The notes below the pieces were generated by a model, which was not told the origin of the DNA, did not search any database, and saw nothing but the letters and a program-made list of their open reading frames with translations. Source: JAAXKN01 sp036261625 (GTDB taxonomy: Bacteria > Bacteroidota > Ignavibacteria > Ignavibacteriales > SURF-24). From it: a DNA stretch of 64,000 nucleotides. Position numbers and translations under genes: made by a program. Positions 34,609 to 42,923 of this stretch are shown piece by piece. Each line of letters begins with the position of its first letter. Position 1 is the stretch's first letter. The DNA is taken from positions 62,001-126,000 of the forward strand of contig DATAKL010000001.1 in NCBI GenBank assembly GCA_036261625.1, written 5' to 3'.

Positions 34609-35235
34609 ATGGACATTTCAAAATCATTAAAATCTTACCTGGATGATCTTTCATCAAACTCCCCCACCCCGGGAGGCGGAAATGTTGCAGCTTTATGCGG
34701 AAGCCTGGCCTCAGGCCTTGGCGAGATGGTCTGTAATCTTACGATCGGGAAAAAGAAGTATGCCGAAAGTGAAGCCGAAATGATTGAAGTGAAAAAAAGC
34801 CTGGAAGAATATAAGGACCGCTTCATAGCGCTTGCAAATAAGGATAATGAAGCGTTCGACAGGGTTATGGAAGCTTTCAGACTGCCCAAGGAAACTGAAG
34901 AGGAAAAGTTACGCCGCCTGGAGAAAATAGATGAGGCTACCTTCCAGGCAGCTGAAGTTCCCTCCGAGGTAATAAGGACAGCTAACGAGGTGCTCCCCCT
35001 TGTAGAAACTGTTGTGGAAAAAGGAAACCAGAACTCCCTTTCCGATGCCGGCGTGGCAGCACTGCTTTTGTCGACCAGTGCACAGGGTGCATTCCTGAAC
35101 GTTTTAATTAACTGCAGTTCTCTTAAAAACCAGACAATTGCAGCTGAACTCTTAAAAAGCGCTGAAATTCTCTGCGGCGACGTAAAGACACAGAGCGCTT
35201 CAATTGTAGACAAAATAATCCAAAGGTTAAAATGA
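34609..35235 (+). CDS. Formimidoyl-THF cyclodeaminase (FTCD_C/FchA family)
   Basis: A 208-residue all-helical protein converting 5-formimino-THF to 5,10-methenyl-THF and ammonia. The glycine-rich folate loop SPTPGGGNVAALCGSLASGL (about residues 18-37) is diagnostic. It follows the formimidoyltransferase by 40 bases and overlaps the next gene by 4 bases, completing the disposal of histidine carbon into the folate pool. An FchA-type methenyl-THF cyclohydrolase activity is possible for the family. Confidence 0.9.
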   Translation: MDISKSLKSYLDDLSSNSPTPGGGNVAALCGSLASGLGEMVCNLTIGKKKYAESEAEMIEVKKSLEEYKDRFIALANKDNEAFDRVMEAFRLPKETEEEKLRRLEKIDEATFQAAEVPSEVIRTANEVLPLVETVVEKGNQNSLSDAGVAALLLSTSAQGAFLNVLINCSSLKNQTIAAELLKSAEILCGDVKTQSASIVDKIIQRLK

Positions 35236-36473
35236 TGAAAAAGATATGGCTTTTATTCTCAGTACTGGTTCTGACAGCGGCCCTGAACGCACAGACCTTT
35301 AAGGTAAAGACAGGAATTGACGTCCTTAAGGACAGAAATTTCGACATCCTGAAAGGAAAACGCGTAGGCCTTATTACAAATCCCACAGGCGTCGATCAGC
35401 GCCTCAGGTCAACCATTGACATTTTATTTTCGGCTCCCGGCGTTAAGCTTGTTGCACTCTACGGACCCGAGCACGGCGTAAGAGGCGACTTCTCGGCCGG
35501 TGAGCACGTGGATTCATATACAGATCCCGTTACAAATCTCCCCGTCTATTCCCTTTACGGAAAGACCCGGAAACCGACGCCTGAAATGCTGAAAGATATA
35601 GACGTGCTTGTCTATGACATTCAGGATAACGGCTGCCGCTCTTATACCTATATTTCGACCATGGGTGTTGCCATGGAAGCCGCGGCAGAAAACAACAAGG
35701 AGTTCGTTGTCTTAGACCGCCCCAATCCCCTGACCGGACTTAAGGTTGAAGGCAACGTGGTTGAAGACGGATTCATCTCCTTCGTAAGCCAGTTTAAGGT
35801 TCCCTATGTTTACGGCCTTACATGCGGCGAGCTTGCCAAGCTTATCAACAATGAAGGAATGCTTAAAGACGGTATAGAGTGCAAGCTTACGGTTGTCCCG
35901 ATGAAAGGCTGGAAGCGCAGCATGTCATTTGAGGATACAGGTCTTCTTTGGGTTCCTTCAAGTCCCCACATTCCGCATAAGGATACGCCAGAATACTATG
36001 TTGCAACGGGTGTTATGGGCGAACTCGGAACGGTATCAGAAGGCGTTGGCTACACGATACCTTTTCAGACATTTGCAGCAGAATGGATTGACGGCAAGAA
36101 GCTTGCCGATAAGATGAATGCTCTCGGCCTCGAAGGGGTGCTCTTCAGACCCATGACTTTTAAGCCTTTCTACGGGGCAAATGCAAACAAGGAGCTTCAC
36201 GGCGTTGAGATACACCTTTGGGACATGAAGAAAGTAAACCTCTTGTCGCTTCAGTTTCTTTTCATGCAGGTAAACAATGAATTATACCCGGATAAAAATC
36301 CCTTTGAAATGGCAAAGAAGGACAGAATAAACTTTTTTGACAAGGTGGCCGGTACAGACAAGGTAAGAAAGATCTTCACCGAGCATATGCGCTATAGCGA
36401 CGTGAAGCCGTTTCTTGACAAGGACATTGAATCCTTCAAAAAACTCTCAAAGAAGTATTACCTTTACCGCTAA
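35232..36473 (+). CDS. namZ: Exo-beta-N-acetylmuramidase family protein (NamZ, DUF1343)
   Basis: A 413-residue exported protein with a signal peptide (about residues 1-20, ending LNAQ). The DUF1343 core is recognised by GKRVGLITNPTGVD, LYGPEHGVRGDFSAGEHVDS and VYDIQDNGCRSYTYISTMGV. Characterised NamZ of Bacillus subtilis removes terminal MurNAc from peptidoglycan fragments during wall recycling. The ATG overlaps the cyclodeaminase stop by 4 bases, so it is translated with the histidine genes although the pathways are unrelated. The link is unexplained. Confidence 0.9.
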   Translation: MMKKIWLLFSVLVLTAALNAQTFKVKTGIDVLKDRNFDILKGKRVGLITNPTGVDQRLRSTIDILFSAPGVKLVALYGPEHGVRGDFSAGEHVDSYTDPVTNLPVYSLYGKTRKPTPEMLKDIDVLVYDIQDNGCRSYTYISTMGVAMEAAAENNKEFVVLDRPNPLTGLKVEGNVVEDGFISFVSQFKVPYVYGLTCGELAKLINNEGMLKDGIECKLTVVPMKGWKRSMSFEDTGLLWVPSSPHIPHKDTPEYYVATGVMGELGTVSEGVGYTIPFQTFAAEWIDGKKLADKMNALGLEGVLFRPMTFKPFYGANANKELHGVEIHLWDMKKVNLLSLQFLFMQVNNELYPDKNPFEMAKKDRINFFDKVAGTDKVRKIFTEHMRYSDVKPFLDKDIESFKKLSKKYYLYR

Positions 36474-36485
36474 TATCGAGTAGGA

Positions 36486-36505
36486 GGAGGGCTTTTAAGC
36501 CCTCC
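36486..36505 (+). terminator. Hairpin after namZ
   Basis: GGAGGGCTT and AAGCCCTCC form a 9-bp near-perfect palindrome 13 bases after the namZ stop. It lacks a T tract. Confidence 0.5.
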
Positions 36506-36614
36506 GGCCTCTTACAATACCCTGCTCAAAGTCCGGGTCTTTGATTTTATTTGGTTCCTCATTTTTCCGAAAACGCTTCTTGTCACCATAAATAGGAAAT
36601 ATTATTAACATTTG

Positions 36615-36767
36615 ATGATTAAAATGAAATACTTTAACATAATCATTTTTATAGCAATCACTCTATCATCATATTCCTGTAGAAGAAGTGAAAACGAAAT
36701 CCGGACAACTATCAAAAGCAACAGTATGTTTAGAACTCCCTGTGAAAAGATTAGTGGGCTCATTTAA
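36615..36767 (+). CDS. Possible very small lipoprotein
   Basis: A 50-codon ORF whose first 22 residues form a lipoprotein signal (FNIIIFIAITLSSYSC), followed by only 28 polar residues. An in-frame ATG at 36624 is an alternative start. It ends by overlapping the convergent stop at 36760 by 8 bases. It could be a toxin-immunity-like or entericidin-like small lipoprotein, or the stub of a gene truncated when the adjacent region was rearranged. No homology is recognised. Confidence 0.35.
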   Translation: MIKMKYFNIIIFIAITLSSYSCRRSENEIRTTIKSNSMFRTPCEKISGLI

Positions 36768-37698
36768 GTAAAAGGATTTTTTCCTTACAGACCGTTCTGC
36801 CTTGTTTAAGCAGGACAAAATATATTCCGCTGGTTAAGTGATCTGCATTGAAGGGAAATGTGAAGCTGCCGGAAGGTTTATAGTTTTCGAAAATAGTGGC
36901 CACCTTCTGCCCCAGCGCGTTATAAACCGTGAGCTCTGTTGTGCCTTCCTGTGCTAAAGTGACGTTAAGTTTAATCGTTGAATTAAAAGGGTTGGGATAT
37001 GCCTGGATTTGCATTGAACTGGGAATACTGCTTCTTCCGGTTTCGACGGATGTAAGTGCCCCGAACTTCTGGCCGTTAATGATAGCACCTACAAGATGAT
37101 AGGATGCACCGGAGAGGTAAGATAAGCGTGCCATTCCGATCCCTTGCAACAAAGTTTCCTGCGGGGAGCCGTCGAAAGGTGACCACTCTACCCTCTGGAA
37201 TAATGTGTCATCCGTCCAATATAATACTTCCTCAAAACTCCTGGCCTCAACGTTTTGCCGCAGCCAGTCGGAATATTCGCCAGAAAAACGGACTCCCCTT
37301 CCTATTATACTCCCCTTTAATCGGACAGGTCTGCATGTTGCCCATATACTAAAATCTTTTAAGTATGGGCTTAGATCAAAGATTTTAGTGCCTCCTGGGC
37401 ATTGGTCATTATAAACTGCATTGGAATCTTTCCAGTAATGATAGTCGTCCGTTCTGTGGCCTCCATGGTCATCAGAGTATTCCTCATGGAACCAGGCATG
37501 GTGCTCACCATTAGGTGAAACCCAGTCTTGTGTAATAGTGACCGTAAGATGGATTTTGATAAAATACGATAAATCGTTGTTGCTGCCTTTATACACCCAT
37601 TGGTTTCCGGTTTGCATCGGGAAAAAGTCTGTTGTGTCAATCTGCGCATGGGCAGACGTAAGGAGCGCTAAGAGAAATAAAACAGTGGAAAGTTTCAT
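36760..37698 (-). CDS. Secreted protein with type IX (Por) sorting domain
   Basis: A 312-residue exported protein. A signal peptide covers residues 1-18 (LLALLTSAHAQ). The middle region, residues ~20-220, is tryptophan- and tyrosine-rich and unassigned. The last ~80 residues are a type A Por/T9SS C-terminal domain: IQAYPNPFNSTIKLNVTLA, TVYNALGQKVATIFENYKPSG, LTSGIYFVLLKQG and a basic end LLLK. The domain directs outer-membrane translocation through the type IX system and is then cleaved. A decayed second copy of this domain lies 1.2 kb upstream at 37968-38275. Confidence 0.85.
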   Translation of the reverse strand: MKLSTVLFLLALLTSAHAQIDTTDFFPMQTGNQWVYKGSNNDLSYFIKIHLTVTITQDWVSPNGEHHAWFHEEYSDDHGGHRTDDYHYWKDSNAVYNDQCPGGTKIFDLSPYLKDFSIWATCRPVRLKGSIIGRGVRFSGEYSDWLRQNVEARSFEEVLYWTDDTLFQRVEWSPFDGSPQETLLQGIGMARLSYLSGASYHLVGAIINGQKFGALTSVETGRSSIPSSMQIQAYPNPFNSTIKLNVTLAQEGTTELTVYNALGQKVATIFENYKPSGSFTFPFNADHLTSGIYFVLLKQGRTVCKEKILLLK

Positions 37699-37889
37699 GT
37701 TGCTCCTGTAGTTGTTTTGAGATCTGTTTATGGATTTAAGGTAGGGCGAATATTTTCTTATGTCAAGTCTGATGTGATTAAAAACAAAACTCGCTCTGTC
37801 AAAACGAGTACACTCCGAGTACAGGGGGTAAAATCGACAACGCCCCGGAAGTCCGAGGCTTTGATTTTGAACTGTATTTGCGGGAAAAT

Positions 37890-37944
37890 TGGTGAGCGCG
37901 GGTGGTTTCGAACCACCGACCCTCTGCTTAAAAGGCAGATGCCC
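37890..37944 (-). pseudogene. tRNA-Lys(UUU) 3' fragment
   Basis: The minus strand reads a clean 3' two-thirds of a tRNA: anticodon arm TCTGC-CTTTTAA-GCAGA (anticodon TTT), variable loop GGGTC, T arm GGTGG-TTCGAAA-CCACC, acceptor strand CGCGCTC, discriminator A and encoded CCA. Upstream of GGGC the sequence does not supply a D arm or the matching acceptor strand GAGCGCG. The tRNA is therefore truncated and cannot fold. Such 3' tRNA pieces are typical remnants of integrase attachment sites. Confidence 0.85.
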
Positions 37945-37967
37945 TGAATAAAGCCTAAGTCTTTTAC

Positions 37968-38275
37968 TTATTTTACCCAGACATCCTTATTTAGCAAAAT
38001 TTTCTTTTCTTTGCAGAAGAGCGTGCCCTGTTTCAGCAGGACAAAATACACCCCGCTGGTTAAGTGATCTGCATTGAAAGAAAATGTAAAATTGTCGGAA
38101 TGATTATTGCCTCCGAAAATAATGGCTGCTTTCTGTCCCTGTGCATAAAATACCACAAGCCTGACATCCCTGCATTTTTTAGCTGAATGTCAAACTTTGC
38201 AGTGGAATTAAAGGATTCGGATATGCCTGGATATGCATTGAAGCGGGAATAATGCTTTTCGTGTGTTCGACCGAT
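37968..38275 (-). pseudogene. Frameshifted copy of a Por sorting domain protein end
   Basis: Reading the minus strand in shifting frames gives KIFGTIISVEHTKSIIPASM, HIQAYPNP, NSTAKFDIQL, then ADHLTSGVYFVLLKQG. These align with the last ~90 residues of the intact secreted protein at 36760-37698. A missing T after the Asn-Pro codons (near 38210) and a second shift near 38150 break the frame. The DNA is also alike over ~60 bases (36810 versus 38030). It is the relic of a duplicated gene; the preceding part is lost or unrecognisable. Confidence 0.8.
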
Positions 38276-38457
38276 ATTATTGTTCCAAATATTTTTTCGT
38301 TAAATCTTTCCTGTAGGAGTAGTCGTCAATTTGGAGGTGCTTACCAGCGTCATCAAAAGTTTTCTTGTTGAAGCGGACGTAAATAGGGCTATTACTTTTA
38401 CTCTTTCAATAATATTCCTGGCCAGGAGGATTTTTCTTAAAACCCTCATTCGGGCGT

Positions 38458-38495
38458 AAAAAAAAGGGATACAGAAAACTTTTTCTGTATCCCTT
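38458..38495 (-). terminator. Rho-independent terminator after the metallopeptidase gene
   Basis: A 15-bp perfect inverted repeat, AAGGGATACAGAAAA (38464-38478) with its complement (38481-38495). On the minus strand it runs into an eight-base U tract. Confidence 0.85.
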
Positions 38496-38518
38496 AAAAT
38501 AAAATCCTTTAGAGAATT

Positions 38519-39043
38519 TTACATCTGTATGTTATCTTCTTCAGCCGGGGTCAGATCATAAAGCGAGCTCAGGCAGAGCCTTACTCTTTTTATCCAGTCC
38601 ACGCCGTGCTTGGAGACTATACGGCCGAAATCCTGAATGTCGTGCTTCCTCAGCTTGAAATTCCAGTCGCCCGTCTTGTCGTTCTGAAGGACCAGAATGT
38701 GCCTGAGTTCATGCTCCAGAAGTATTCTTCTTGTTTCCTTGTCCAAAGCAGTCCACAACTCCCCTGAAACCTCGATCACATAATCCAGATTCGAGAAGAA
38801 CTTCAACTCCTTACCGGTCTTGACACACTTGGCAGCCGTGCTCTTTGAAATATTCGGTTCAACCGTAACATACTCTATTTTGGCCGGATGCACGTCAATT
38901 TTTTCTTCGCTTATGATCTCCTGCGCCATAAACTTCATGTCATCATTGATCACAAATTCCCTTTTAACGGGACCCTTCGGTTTTTTCTCCCTGTAATTGT
39001 CCAGAAAATCCACACTGCTTAATTCTTTAATATCCGCGCTCAC
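38519..39043 (-). CDS. Putative phage-type metallopeptidase
   Basis: A 174-residue protein with GTG start at 39043 and a clear AGGAGA ribosome site 6-7 bases upstream. The zinc motif HELRH occurs in RILLEHELRHILVL (about residues 108-121). The pattern around it, LDYVIEVSGELWTALDKETR before and KLRKHDIQDFGRIVSKHGVDW after, resembles the putative phage metallopeptidase domain found in phage and mobile-element genes. There is no signal peptide, so it acts in the cytoplasm if at all. It is a single gene with its own terminator, next to a tRNA fragment, and no other phage gene is nearby. Confidence 0.75.
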   Translation of the reverse strand: MSADIKELSSVDFLDNYREKKPKGPVKREFVINDDMKFMAQEIISEEKIDVHPAKIEYVTVEPNISKSTAAKCVKTGKELKFFSNLDYVIEVSGELWTALDKETRRILLEHELRHILVLQNDKTGDWNFKLRKHDIQDFGRIVSKHGVDWIKRVRLCLSSLYDLTPAEEDNIQM

Positions 39044-39180
39044 GTTATCTCCTATATGAATTTATTATAACAGCTCTTTGTATGAGCATACATTTTCTTT
39101 TTTCGGCAGAAGCGAAGTTATTTATTTGGACTGAAAAATCAAAAACAAAAAAATTAAAAATTTCGCTTCAGGCTCTTGAC

Positions 39181-40584
39181 TTAATAACTCTCATCTTTAA
39201 TATCTATGGTCTCCATCTTTCCGTACTTTGCTACCTTATCCTTAAGCTCAGAGGCTTTGCCGATCAGGACAAACTGCAAGTTGTTTTCAGGAAAATACTT
39301 AGCTATAATTTCCTTTGTCTTTTCAAGTGTCAGTCCGTCAACATTCTTCTCAAAATCGTTAATGAACGACTCATTGTAATTGTAGACAAACATATTAATC
39401 AGTAGCTCGGCCAGTGCATCCGAGGTCTCATATTTTGGAGGGAACTGCCCTTTCAGGTAATTCTTGGCCGATGTGAGAGTCTTTTCATCAATCCCCTTTT
39501 CATGCAGGCGCTTTAAGACCTTGAGGGCCAGATCAATTGCCGGAACAGTTGTAGCCGTCTTGGTAAAGGTGCTTATTGTAAATGTTCCCGTCTCCTTTAG
39601 GGCCGAAAAGCTGCTTCTTGCGCCGTAGGTATAGCCCGAGTTTACCCTCAGTTCATCATTTAGCCAGGAGGTGAACCTGCCGCCTAAGATTGTATTTATT
39701 ACCTCGACGGCAATGTAATCGGGATTACTCTGCTTTATGCCGTAGCTTCCGATAAGAAAAGTTGTTTCAATTGCATCGTCCTTGTTTACAAGAAGAAGCC
39801 TGCTGGACTGAAGCTTTTCCTCAGGCTGAAGTACCGGAGCCTGTGGTGCCTCTTTCTTCTGCCAGTCTGAGAAGAGTTCACTTATCAGCTTTTTCATTTC
39901 GGAAGTGTTGAAGTCCCCGGCAAGCGCAATGGATGAGCCGTTTGGGATATAGTTCTTATCGTAAAAGTTCTTAAGATCATCCAAACTGATTGAAGAAATG
40001 GATGAAACGGTCCCAAGCACAGGACTTCCGTAAGGGTTATTTCCATAGAGGAACTTATCAAAATAGCTTTTTATTACTCTTCTCGGGCTTTCCTTGGCCT
40101 GCCTGAGTTCCAGAAGCGCTCTTTGTTTTCTTTTTTCAAATTCCGTCTTGTCGAAAATCGGATTAACGACCATCTCTTTAATAATGGGCAGAATCTTATC
40201 CTTATCTGCAGAGGCGAAGGAAGCGTTAATTCTGGCCGATTCATTTATTGCGCGGGAAGAAAAATCAGCGCCGTAGAAGTCAAAGGTTTCTTCAATCTTG
40301 TCTTTTGTATAGCTCTTTGTGCCGAAGTGCAAAGCCTCGGCAGTAAAGAACCCAAGGCCCGCCTTAGAGCCGTCGTAAATTGATCCAGCCGGAAGAGCCA
40401 TAGAAAAATTGATCAGCGGCACCTCGTGCTGTTCCATGAGATAGACCGTAAGACCGTTATTTAAGACAAACTTTTCATATTTGGGCAGCCTGTAGGCTGA
40501 AACTTTTTCATTCTGAGCAAACGCATTGCCGCTTAAGAAGGCAAGCATTAATAAAAATGCGGGTAAAATTCTAAGATTTTTCAT
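39181..40584 (-). CDS. M16-family protein lacking the zinc site (non-catalytic partner)
   Basis: A 467-residue exported protein with a signal peptide (about residues 1-24, ending GNAFAQN). It has two M16 (insulinase/processing-peptidase) domains. At the position of the zinc motif it reads GLGFFTAEALHFGT (about residues 76-89), so both His residues of HxxEH are missing. It is therefore expected to be a structural partner of the active M16 protein encoded just upstream, with which it shares one base (TAATG overlap). Such active/inactive pairs are known in bacteria and in mitochondrial processing peptidase. Confidence 0.88.
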   Translation of the reverse strand: MKNLRILPAFLLMLAFLSGNAFAQNEKVSAYRLPKYEKFVLNNGLTVYLMEQHEVPLINFSMALPAGSIYDGSKAGLGFFTAEALHFGTKSYTKDKIEETFDFYGADFSSRAINESARINASFASADKDKILPIIKEMVVNPIFDKTEFEKRKQRALLELRQAKESPRRVIKSYFDKFLYGNNPYGSPVLGTVSSISSISLDDLKNFYDKNYIPNGSSIALAGDFNTSEMKKLISELFSDWQKKEAPQAPVLQPEEKLQSSRLLLVNKDDAIETTFLIGSYGIKQSNPDYIAVEVINTILGGRFTSWLNDELRVNSGYTYGARSSFSALKETGTFTISTFTKTATTVPAIDLALKVLKRLHEKGIDEKTLTSAKNYLKGQFPPKYETSDALAELLINMFVYNYNESFINDFEKNVDGLTLEKTKEIIAKYFPENNLQFVLIGKASELKDKVAKYGKMETIDIKDESY

Positions 40585-41909
40585 TACTTATTCTCCTTTT
40601 CCGGCTCAAGAAAACCTACGGTTCTGTTGGACTGTGTAAAATACTTTTGGGCTATTCGCTTAATGTCGTCATTTGTAACCTTCCTGTAGTCATCGGGCGC
40701 GCTGAAGAGTTTCTTAAAGTCGCCGAAGAAAAGTTCATAGGTTCCGATGCTGTTGGCTTTGCCGTTAATGGTTTCCATCGAGTGGTAAAATTCCATAAGC
40801 TTCTGGTTCTTTGCCTTCTGGAGTTCATTATCTGAAACACCATCTTTGGAAATTTTATCCAGTTCAGCATATATAGCCTGTTCAAGAGCCTCAGCCTTAA
40901 CGTCATTGCTTGCAACGGCATAGATGAACATTAAGAAAGGATCAAATGCCTGCGGAGTGTAGGTAAAGACCTCGGTTGCAAGCTGCTTTTTGTCCACAAG
41001 CGCGTTATAAAGCCTTGAACTCTTGCCCTCAGACAAAATTGAGTTAAGCAGGTCGAGGGCATAATAGTCGCTTGAGCCCGTCTGGGGCACATGATAGGCT
41101 ATCATCACGTTTGGCGTGGAAACGGCCTTATAGACCGTAAGCCTTTTTTCTCCAAGCTGTTCAGGTTCCACGGTATGGATTTTCCTGGGAGGCTCCTGTG
41201 CGGGAATAGGCTCAAAATATTTCTGTGCAAGCGCCAGTACCTCACTTGTCTTAACGTCGCCTGAGATGACTGCAACACAGTTATTCGGAGCGTAATAGGT
41301 TTTGAAGTAATTCTGAAGATCACTCTTCGACCAGTTTTTTATATCCGACTCATAGCCTATAACGGGCCAGTGGTAAGGGTGGGCTGTCATAGCAACTCCG
41401 AGCAAAGGCTGATTTAAGAATTCAAAATTGCTGTTCTCAAGTCCCGTGCTCCTTTCAGAAAGAATGACTCCCCTTTCACTTTCAATAAGCTTGTCGTTAA
41501 AGTCGAGGTTTGCAATTCTGTCTGCCTCCAGGTCGAATATCGTCTCAAGAGCATTTGAGGGAAACCAGTCGGTGTAGACTGTAACGTTTTCGGTCGTATA
41601 GGCGTTGTTTGCCCCGCCGTTAAACTCCATTACCCGGTCGAAGATTTTTGGGCCGTACTTTTTAGCGCCGTTAAACATCATATGTTCAAAGAAGTGCGAT
41701 ATTCCGGTTATGCCGGAGTATTCATTTCTTGAACCCACGCGCCAGAAGAGATACATGTTGGCGTTTGGAATAGAGTGATCCTCAAGCACAATTATTTTCA
41801 TGCCGTTTTTGAGGCTGAAAGTTTTAATGTCCTCAACTTTTGTCTGTGCTGATGACAAACCGGCAAATAAAAGCAGAAGCAAAATTGCCCGCAAAAAGAA
41901 TGTCCGCAT
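40584..41909 (-). CDS. M16 family zinc peptidase, active subunit
   Basis: A 441-residue exported protein with a signal peptide (residues 1-21, ending LSSAQ). The inverted zinc motif HFFEH is intact in GISHFFEHMMFNGAKKYG (about residues 69-86), with the distal Glu in ESERGVILSERS. It likely degrades peptides in the periplasm as a heterodimer with the downstream HxxEH-less protein. The pair forms a two-gene operon. Confidence 0.92.
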   Translation of the reverse strand: MRTFFLRAILLLLLFAGLSSAQTKVEDIKTFSLKNGMKIIVLEDHSIPNANMYLFWRVGSRNEYSGITGISHFFEHMMFNGAKKYGPKIFDRVMEFNGGANNAYTTENVTVYTDWFPSNALETIFDLEADRIANLDFNDKLIESERGVILSERSTGLENSNFEFLNQPLLGVAMTAHPYHWPVIGYESDIKNWSKSDLQNYFKTYYAPNNCVAVISGDVKTSEVLALAQKYFEPIPAQEPPRKIHTVEPEQLGEKRLTVYKAVSTPNVMIAYHVPQTGSSDYYALDLLNSILSEGKSSRLYNALVDKKQLATEVFTYTPQAFDPFLMFIYAVASNDVKAEALEQAIYAELDKISKDGVSDNELQKAKNQKLMEFYHSMETINGKANSIGTYELFFGDFKKLFSAPDDYRKVTNDDIKRIAQKYFTQSNRTVGFLEPEKENK

Positions 41910-42028
41910 AAAGTTTCTCCCATTTTCATAACTGTAAAACTGAGTATGAAAATAGAGATAAATCGGAAAAACTTCTAGAGATTTTTTATATACAGGCTCT
42001 TTATAAGGAATATCGGGAAAAGTGATTT

Positions 42029-42057
42029 AAAGGGCAGGCAGTCTCTGCCCGCCCTTT
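42029..42057 (-). terminator. Hairpin after the small charged ORF
   Basis: A 13-bp stem with one mismatch (42029-42041 with 42045-42057) and a 3-base loop, about 20 bases past the stop at 42079. The T tract is weak. Confidence 0.6.
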
Positions 42058-42078
42058 AAGGGTATGTTTTATGATATT

Positions 42079-42333
42079 TTATTCGTTCTGTACGTTATCT
42101 TGTGCGTTGTCCGGCCCTTCGAAGGGATTGGGCTGGGAATCCTTTCTTTCCTGCTGTCTTTCATTATATTCCTCGAGCCCGCTGCCGCCTTTTTTCTTAT
42201 CCTTTGCTTTTCTTTTATGGCCGTAGCCGGTAATTTCATTTTCACCTTCAAATTCTTCAGGCTTTGTATCCGGTCTTCGTCCGCCCTGATCGTGATCACC
42301 ATGGTCATTTATATAATTATTGTCGTTTTCCAT
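42079..42333 (-). CDS. Small highly charged protein of unknown function
   Basis: An 84-residue, very hydrophilic product rich in Asn, Asp, Glu, Lys and Gly, without hydrophobic segments and probably unstructured. The ATG at 42333 has AAGGAAG about 8 bases upstream, which favours this frame over two overlapping ones in the same place. It follows ppa by 23 bases and is probably co-transcribed with it. It is not recognised; a stress or nucleoid-related disordered protein is possible. Confidence 0.55.
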   Translation of the reverse strand: MENDNNYINDHGDHDQGGRRPDTKPEEFEGENEITGYGHKRKAKDKKKGGSGLEEYNERQQERKDSQPNPFEGPDNAQDNVQNE

Positions 42334-42356
42334 TTTTTAACTTCCTTTATATTATT

Positions 42357-42923
42357 TTATTCTTTACTGTTTTCTTCATTAAACTTCTTTATTCCCTGCT
42401 TAACCAGTTTCAGCGCCCGCTGGGGACCGAACTGCCCTAAGGGCTTGAACTCACGCCCCTTGTACCTGTTATAAGTCTCAAAGAAATACTGGATTTCCCC
42501 GAGGACGCTTTTATTCAGCTGCTGAAGATTTTTTATATCGTTGTAGCCGTGGGATTTTGTAAATACACCGATAAGGCGGTCGTTGCGCTCAAATTTCCCT
42601 TTTTTCTCCGACTGTTTTGCCTCAATTACTCCAATCAGTCTCACTGGAACAAGGCAGCCTGTATAGACCGACTGGTCCATTAAAACCAGTATATCCAGGG
42701 GGTCGCCGTCTTCACCCGTTGTAGAAGGAATAAAGCCGAAATCAAAGGGGAAACTGGCCCCCGCCTGAAGGGAGCTGTCGAGCATGAACAGGTCCATTTC
42801 CGGAGTATATTTGTATTTATTTCTGCTCCCTCTTGGAGTTTCAATAATTACGTTCATATTTCCAGCCTTTTCATCAAAGGTATCCATAAAGAGCAGCGAC
42901 CTGTACTTTGGTATTTCAGCCAT
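42357..42923 (-). CDS. ppa: Inorganic pyrophosphatase (family I)
   Basis: A 188-residue soluble pyrophosphatase that hydrolyses PPi to drive biosynthesis. Signatures are FPFDFGFIPSTTGEDGDPLD (about residues 58-77) with the metal-binding Asp residues, LIGVIEAKQ, and NDRLIGV. The N-terminus differs from the E. coli form, as is common in Bacteroidota. It has its own upstream region of over 500 bases. Confidence 0.93.
   Translation of the reverse strand: MAEIPKYRSLLFMDTFDEKAGNMNVIIETPRGSRNKYKYTPEMDLFMLDSSLQAGASFPFDFGFIPSTTGEDGDPLDILVLMDQSVYTGCLVPVRLIGVIEAKQSEKKGKFERNDRLIGVFTKSHGYNDIKNLQQLNKSVLGEIQYFFETYNRYKGREFKPLGQFGPQRALKLVKQGIKKFNEENSKE

Noticed and set aside
32244..36473. A complete histidine utilisation operon
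   Set aside because: hutH and hutU are not present; only the imidazolonepropionase and formimino-transfer steps are encoded.
36486..36505. A strong Rho-independent terminator after namZ
   Set aside because: The stem is good but there is no T tract, so it is listed only as a low-confidence hairpin.
37860..37980. A complete tRNA-Lys gene
   Set aside because: The 3' arms are perfect but no D arm or matching 5' acceptor strand exists next to them.
38519..39043. A prophage
   Set aside because: Only a single phage-type metallopeptidase gene is seen; no integrase, terminase, capsid or tail gene is present.
42064..42474. A 136-codon hydrophobic frame on the plus strand
   Set aside because: It is the complement of ppa and of the small charged ORF; the minus-strand frames have family support (ppa) or a good ribosome site.
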